Shown here piece by piece: positions 60,919 to 64,000 of a DNA stretch of 64,000 bases. The notes beneath the pieces were generated by a model, which was not told the DNA's origin, searched no databases, and worked only from the letters and a program-made list of their open reading frames with translations. A program made the translations under genes and the position numbers. The DNA is taken from assembly GCA_947447955.1 (NCBI GenBank), contig CANFLS010000003.1, positions 115,922-179,921 on the forward strand, read 5' to 3'. Source of the stretch: Flavobacteriales bacterium. Its GTDB lineage: Bacteria; Bacteroidota; Bacteroidia; NS11-12g; UBA955. Within the stretch, counting starts at the first letter, position 1. Every line of letters begins with the position of its first letter.

Positions 60919-62322
60919 ATGGGATCTACCATACAAATAACGCATTCTAAAAATCTATCTTTCAAGAAGTTATCTTTCTTGTACTTGGTTTTTATTTTGT
61001 TTTTATTTTTCTCGAGCCCAGGACAATATGTTATTCACTACACCAAACTTGCAACCACACAAACTGAATTGAATGAAAGGTTGTTAACCAAACTAAAGTC
61101 GTTTAAATCTGAAATCCCCCAAGAGTTAGATTTAAAGAATACTACTTTAGAATGTCTTAATGATTTAAATAAATTGGAAGCTGAGTATGCTACATATGCG
61201 GAAAAGAATTTGGTTAAAGGTGATAAGATAAAGGAAAATAATTTCGCTGAAAAAACAGTGAGAAGAGGTCCTTTATCTTCTACTGTGCAAGGCATTTTGA
61301 ATAAATATTTATCCTCGTTTGCTAAATTTTCTAAAAAAGATTTATCAGGCGATTTGGTTAGTTTGACAGATTTTAGTCAGAATAATTTTAAAACAATTGA
61401 GTTTTTCTTTAAGGAAACTCCAAATGGGGTGGTTAAAACTCTTTTTGAACATTTCAAAACAGTTTTTCTCTATAATTCTTTGGTGGAATTGACTCACCAA
61501 AATATTGATTTGCCTAAGTTTGAACTGATTACCATTAATGATGCAAACTTTATTGAAAAATTCAGAAGATCATTGGTACTGGGTGAAACATTGGTTTTGA
61601 CAATCAAACCAGATAAAACTGGTCTAATTCCTACGGTAAAAATAAATGGAACATTGGTTGATGTGAAACAAACGTCAAATTCAATTTATTCAATTAACTA
61701 TAATCCATCAAAACCAGGTAATTATTCTTTAGAAGTAATAGTTGGTGAAAAGCGTTTGCTCAGTGGGTTTAATGTGTTGAAACCAGAATTTCGTTTTATT
61801 ATGGAACGATCTAATTTAGATGTTGTTGTAGGTTCTAAATGTATTTTAAGTGTAGATTCACAATATATTCCAAGCAAGGGAGTGACATTCGTTTCAAGTC
61901 AAGCCTCAGTTGTAAGAATTAAAAATGCCTTATATATTACCCCTTCAGAAGCTGGTGTATTTGAAATTCAAATGAAAGTTGACAACCAAGTGGTTGATAA
62001 AGTGATTCTTTATGCCCGCGATCCAGGTGCAATTGAAGTTGGATTGATGGACATAAGTGGTGAATTGGCAAGTTTAGACAAAGCAAATAGGCTTGAATCT
62101 ACCAATACTTTTTGGCAGGTTGTAAATTTCCAAATGACAGTTGTAGATCCTTTAGGGAATAAACAAACAATGAAAAGTGCTACAAGGTATTTAAGAAACG
62201 AATTGAGAGATTTGGAGGCTAAAGCGCCTGCTGGAAGTACTGTAATATTTGATAATATTAAATTAGTTGGACAACAAAGCGGATCTGCAAAAATAGGTCA
62301 GCCTATAATTTTGGTGAAATAA
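60919..62322 (+). CDS. GldM-like protein A
   Basis: 467 residues. A single N-terminal helix (LSFKKLSFLYLVFILFLFF, about residues 13-32) keeps the Tyr of the GldM transmembrane segment but has Ser14 where GldM usually has Arg eight residues earlier. After it comes a large periplasmic region: a helical D1-like domain (about 35-200), then Ig-like sheets (VGEKRLLSGFNVLKPEFR; SNLDVVVGSKCILSVDSQYIP; AGVFEIQMKVDNQVVDKVILYARDPG) and a D4-like end (LRNELRDLEAKAPAGSTVIFDNIKLVGQ). That order is like GldM's four domains. It starts 8 bases after gldL and is followed 1 base later by GldM-like B. Confidence 0.75.
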   Translation: MGSTIQITHSKNLSFKKLSFLYLVFILFLFFSSPGQYVIHYTKLATTQTELNERLLTKLKSFKSEIPQELDLKNTTLECLNDLNKLEAEYATYAEKNLVKGDKIKENNFAEKTVRRGPLSSTVQGILNKYLSSFAKFSKKDLSGDLVSLTDFSQNNFKTIEFFFKETPNGVVKTLFEHFKTVFLYNSLVELTHQNIDLPKFELITINDANFIEKFRRSLVLGETLVLTIKPDKTGLIPTVKINGTLVDVKQTSNSIYSINYNPSKPGNYSLEVIVGEKRLLSGFNVLKPEFRFIMERSNLDVVVGSKCILSVDSQYIPSKGVTFVSSQASVVRIKNALYITPSEAGVFEIQMKVDNQVVDKVILYARDPGAIEVGLMDISGELASLDKANRLESTNTFWQVVNFQMTVVDPLGNKQTMKSATRYLRNELRDLEAKAPAGSTVIFDNIKLVGQQSGSAKIGQPIILVK

Positions 62323-62323
62323 G

Positions 62324-63703
62324 ATGGCAAAGTTTGTAAAAATATCGAAAGCTAAAAATTTGCGTTTTCGCTTGATAAGCTTGTTATACTTGTTGTTTAT
62401 TTCCTTGTCTATTATTCAAATTCCAATTGAATGGTTAAGAATTAACCCAACCGTTGCTGATTATTTGAATTCGACTACTTCTAAAACCGTTTCTGTAATT
62501 CAAATTAAAGCAGCATTAGATGCAGTAGCTCAAATTGAAACAGATTATACCAAGGCAGTAGGCTACAATGAAAAAACCAAAACCATGAATGAACCAACAG
62601 GTTATGCGGTTTCAGATCAATTTTTCATTATGAATAAAAAGGCAGATTATCTTTTTGCCAAATTTGTTGACTTAAAAAATTATTTTGCTAGTTTACCTGA
62701 AACAAACCCCAAAAGAAAAGAGTTTGAAACTTTATTTAGCGGGGATTTGGAAAATGGTTTGAAAAATAACAAACCAATTTTATGGGCAGAATGGAAATTC
62801 AAACATGCACCTGCAACTGTTGTTAAAACATTACTTGCAGAATTGAGATTGCGTTTGAATTTACTTAATGGAGCCATAGAATTGGATAGCAAAGGTGACA
62901 AAGCAGATAAAATTGTTTTGTTGGCTTATAACCTTGATGTGTTAAAGCCCGGTGATACTGCAACTTTTGTAATTGCTAAAAAATCTGAAACCAAAGTGAA
63001 AATCGATTTGGGTGGAACCGTTGTAAACGATTACAAATGGAAAGGCGATACGTTGTTTTTCATTCCAAAAACTACCGGACAATACAATATTGAATTTAAC
63101 TCAAAAGGAGTTGTAGATAAATTAAGTATTACTGTTATTCCTGCTGGTTTTACAGATGAAAAAACAGATGCATTGAGAACATTCTTCGTTGGTAAAAAGG
63201 CATCGGTAAAATATACCAATGTTTTAAAAGCGGATAAGGTTTATTGCACTTGTGCCGATGGCTCACAAATTTCTCAATCTATGGGAAATATTGATTTTAC
63301 TCCACAAACTGCTGGATGGTGCGCTTTTCAAGTTGCAAGTTCAAATGGACAGGTTCTATTATTGGATTCATTGTATGTTCAAGATGTGCCAACACCGCAA
63401 ATTATGGTAAATGGTGCGTCTGATAATAAAATTTCAATTAACAGAATTTCCCAAACAAAATCAATTTCAATCGGTGCGTTTCATCCAGATATGAATGCAT
63501 ATAAATATGACATTTCTAAAGTGAATTATACGTTGATTGGAGCGAATCGTGAAACTAAGTCAACTCAGTCTGGTAAAATTGATTTAGGTGGCACAGATAT
63601 TGCTAAATTGAAATACATATTAATCAATGAAGTAGAAATTAAAACTGCTTTAAAACAAATTAAAATAACCCAACCATTATTAATTGAAATTATCAAATCA
63701 TGA
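62324..63703 (+). CDS. GldM-like protein B
   Basis: 459 residues. The N-terminal helix (LRFRLISLLYLLFISLSII, about residues 13-31) aligns with that of protein A and keeps both the Arg (residue 14) and the Tyr (22) with the same spacing as GldM. The periplasmic part parallels GldM but is strongly diverged from protein A (a KPGDTATFVIAKKSETKVKIDLGG sheet domain, a Cys pair CTC about residues 307-309, a final LKYILINEVEIKTALKQIKITQ). Overlap with the next gene is ATGA. Being tandem but divergent suggests a heterodimer with A. Confidence 0.72.
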   Translation: MAKFVKISKAKNLRFRLISLLYLLFISLSIIQIPIEWLRINPTVADYLNSTTSKTVSVIQIKAALDAVAQIETDYTKAVGYNEKTKTMNEPTGYAVSDQFFIMNKKADYLFAKFVDLKNYFASLPETNPKRKEFETLFSGDLENGLKNNKPILWAEWKFKHAPATVVKTLLAELRLRLNLLNGAIELDSKGDKADKIVLLAYNLDVLKPGDTATFVIAKKSETKVKIDLGGTVVNDYKWKGDTLFFIPKTTGQYNIEFNSKGVVDKLSITVIPAGFTDEKTDALRTFFVGKKASVKYTNVLKADKVYCTCADGSQISQSMGNIDFTPQTAGWCAFQVASSNGQVLLLDSLYVQDVPTPQIMVNGASDNKISINRISQTKSISIGAFHPDMNAYKYDISKVNYTLIGANRETKSTQSGKIDLGGTDIAKLKYILINEVEIKTALKQIKITQPLLIEIIKS

Positions 63704-64000
63704 AGACCTTACGTCTAAATAAAATATTATTTTTTATGTTGGCTGTTGCTGCCAATAATTTGTTAGGACAGTCTGTCATAAAAATTGCAGATATTAAGAT
63801 AGTTCCTGCTGGGGAAACCTTAACAATTCCAGCTGGTACAGTGGTTGAATTTGGTTCAGGTGCAGTACTTCAAGTTGAAGGTTCTTTAATTGTGAAAGGA
63901 ACGGAATCAAATCCAGTAATATTCAAAAATTTGGAAGAGAAAATTTCGGGCTTGGGTATTGTTATTTCTGGATCTAATTATGAATCAACTGTTGAATTAA
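63700..64000 (+). CDS. secreted right-handed beta-helix protein, N-terminal part (cut by window end)
   Basis: The ATG at 63700 overlaps the preceding stop (ATGA) and the frame is open to the window end (100 codons). After a signal peptide (about residues 1-21, ending NLLGQ) comes VPAGETLTIPAGTVVEFGSGAVLQVEGSLIVKG-type coils with turn spacing of about 20 residues, the start of a right-handed parallel beta-helix as in pectate-lyase-like and surface proteins. It lies in the place where gldN follows gldM in the canonical operon, but nothing GldN-like is seen. Its C-terminus, possibly a T9SS sorting domain, is outside the window. Confidence 0.7.
   Translation, partial: MKTLRLNKILFFMLAVAANNLLGQSVIKIADIKIVPAGETLTIPAGTVVEFGSGAVLQVEGSLIVKGTESNPVIFKNLEEKISGLGIVISGSNYESTVEL

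Noticed and set aside
60422..63703. Reading the operon as the standard gldL-gldM with a frameshift split of one gldM
   Set aside because: The two GldM-like proteins each have their own N-terminal helix and full length (467 and 459 residues) and align to each other at their starts, so they are two genes.

Overview
The window looks like chromosomal DNA from an AT-rich member of the Bacteroidota. Evidence: two secreted proteins end in type IX secretion (T9SS) sorting domains (type B on the giant PKD protein at 17061-23234, type A on the beta-propeller protein at 57085-59790). There is a GldL/GldM-type motor operon at the right edge, an NrtR-family Nudix regulator, many lipoproteins, and promoters of the Bacteroidota form TTG-N(17-22)-TAnnTTTG, several of which sit only a few bases before the start codon.

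Layout. 0-3.1 kb: end of a LysE exporter, a bile-acid/sodium symporter family protein, nadD, gmk and a nitroreductase. 3.2-8.5 kb: small lipoproteins and secreted proteins, including a tandem duplicated pair. 8.5-13.2 kb is accessory: an Abi (HEPN) gene, two near-identical copies (plus a 3' fragment) of an apparent small structured RNA gene, a decayed plasmid-type ParA remnant between the two full copies, a CAU tRNA, and an ORF6N/KilA-N-type gene flanked by a composite palindromic repeat whose core is also inside the gene. 13.2-17 kb: a duplicated-domain PAP2/vanadium haloperoxidase-like lipoprotein with an outer-membrane protein. 17-23.2 kb: a 2057-residue PKD adhesin with 510-bp internal repeats. 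23.5-28.2 kb: a disaccharide phosphorolysis operon (GH65 phosphorylase, beta-phosphoglucomutase, BadF-type kinase) divergent from an NrtR-like regulator. 28.2-30.7 kb: an ABC-F ATPase and an FKBP lipoprotein.

30.8-40 kb: a phosphopantetheinyl transferase divergent from a Pls/PosA-like single-module peptide synthetase, which converges on a tight four-gene ABC-transporter operon. 40-51 kb: six members of an unrecognised paralogous secreted/membrane family, interspersed with a DEAD-box helicase, tRNA-Arg(ACG), a GC-rich tandem repeat, and a CarF/PEDS1-type lipid desaturase (plasmalogen-forming family). 51-59.8 kb: a metzincin-like metalloprotease, DUF423 and SixA-like proteins, a DUF5686 barrel protein and the T9SS cargo propeller.

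59.8-64 kb: the most unusual locus. A coiled-coil membrane protein, a GldL homologue, two tandem diverged GldM-like proteins and a secreted right-handed beta-helix protein (cut by the window end) form one operon from a clear promoter. No gldK or gldN is visible. This looks like an accessory proton-driven GldL/GldM motor in which the GldM dimer may be an obligate heterodimer. All calls come from reading the sequence; no database search was run.
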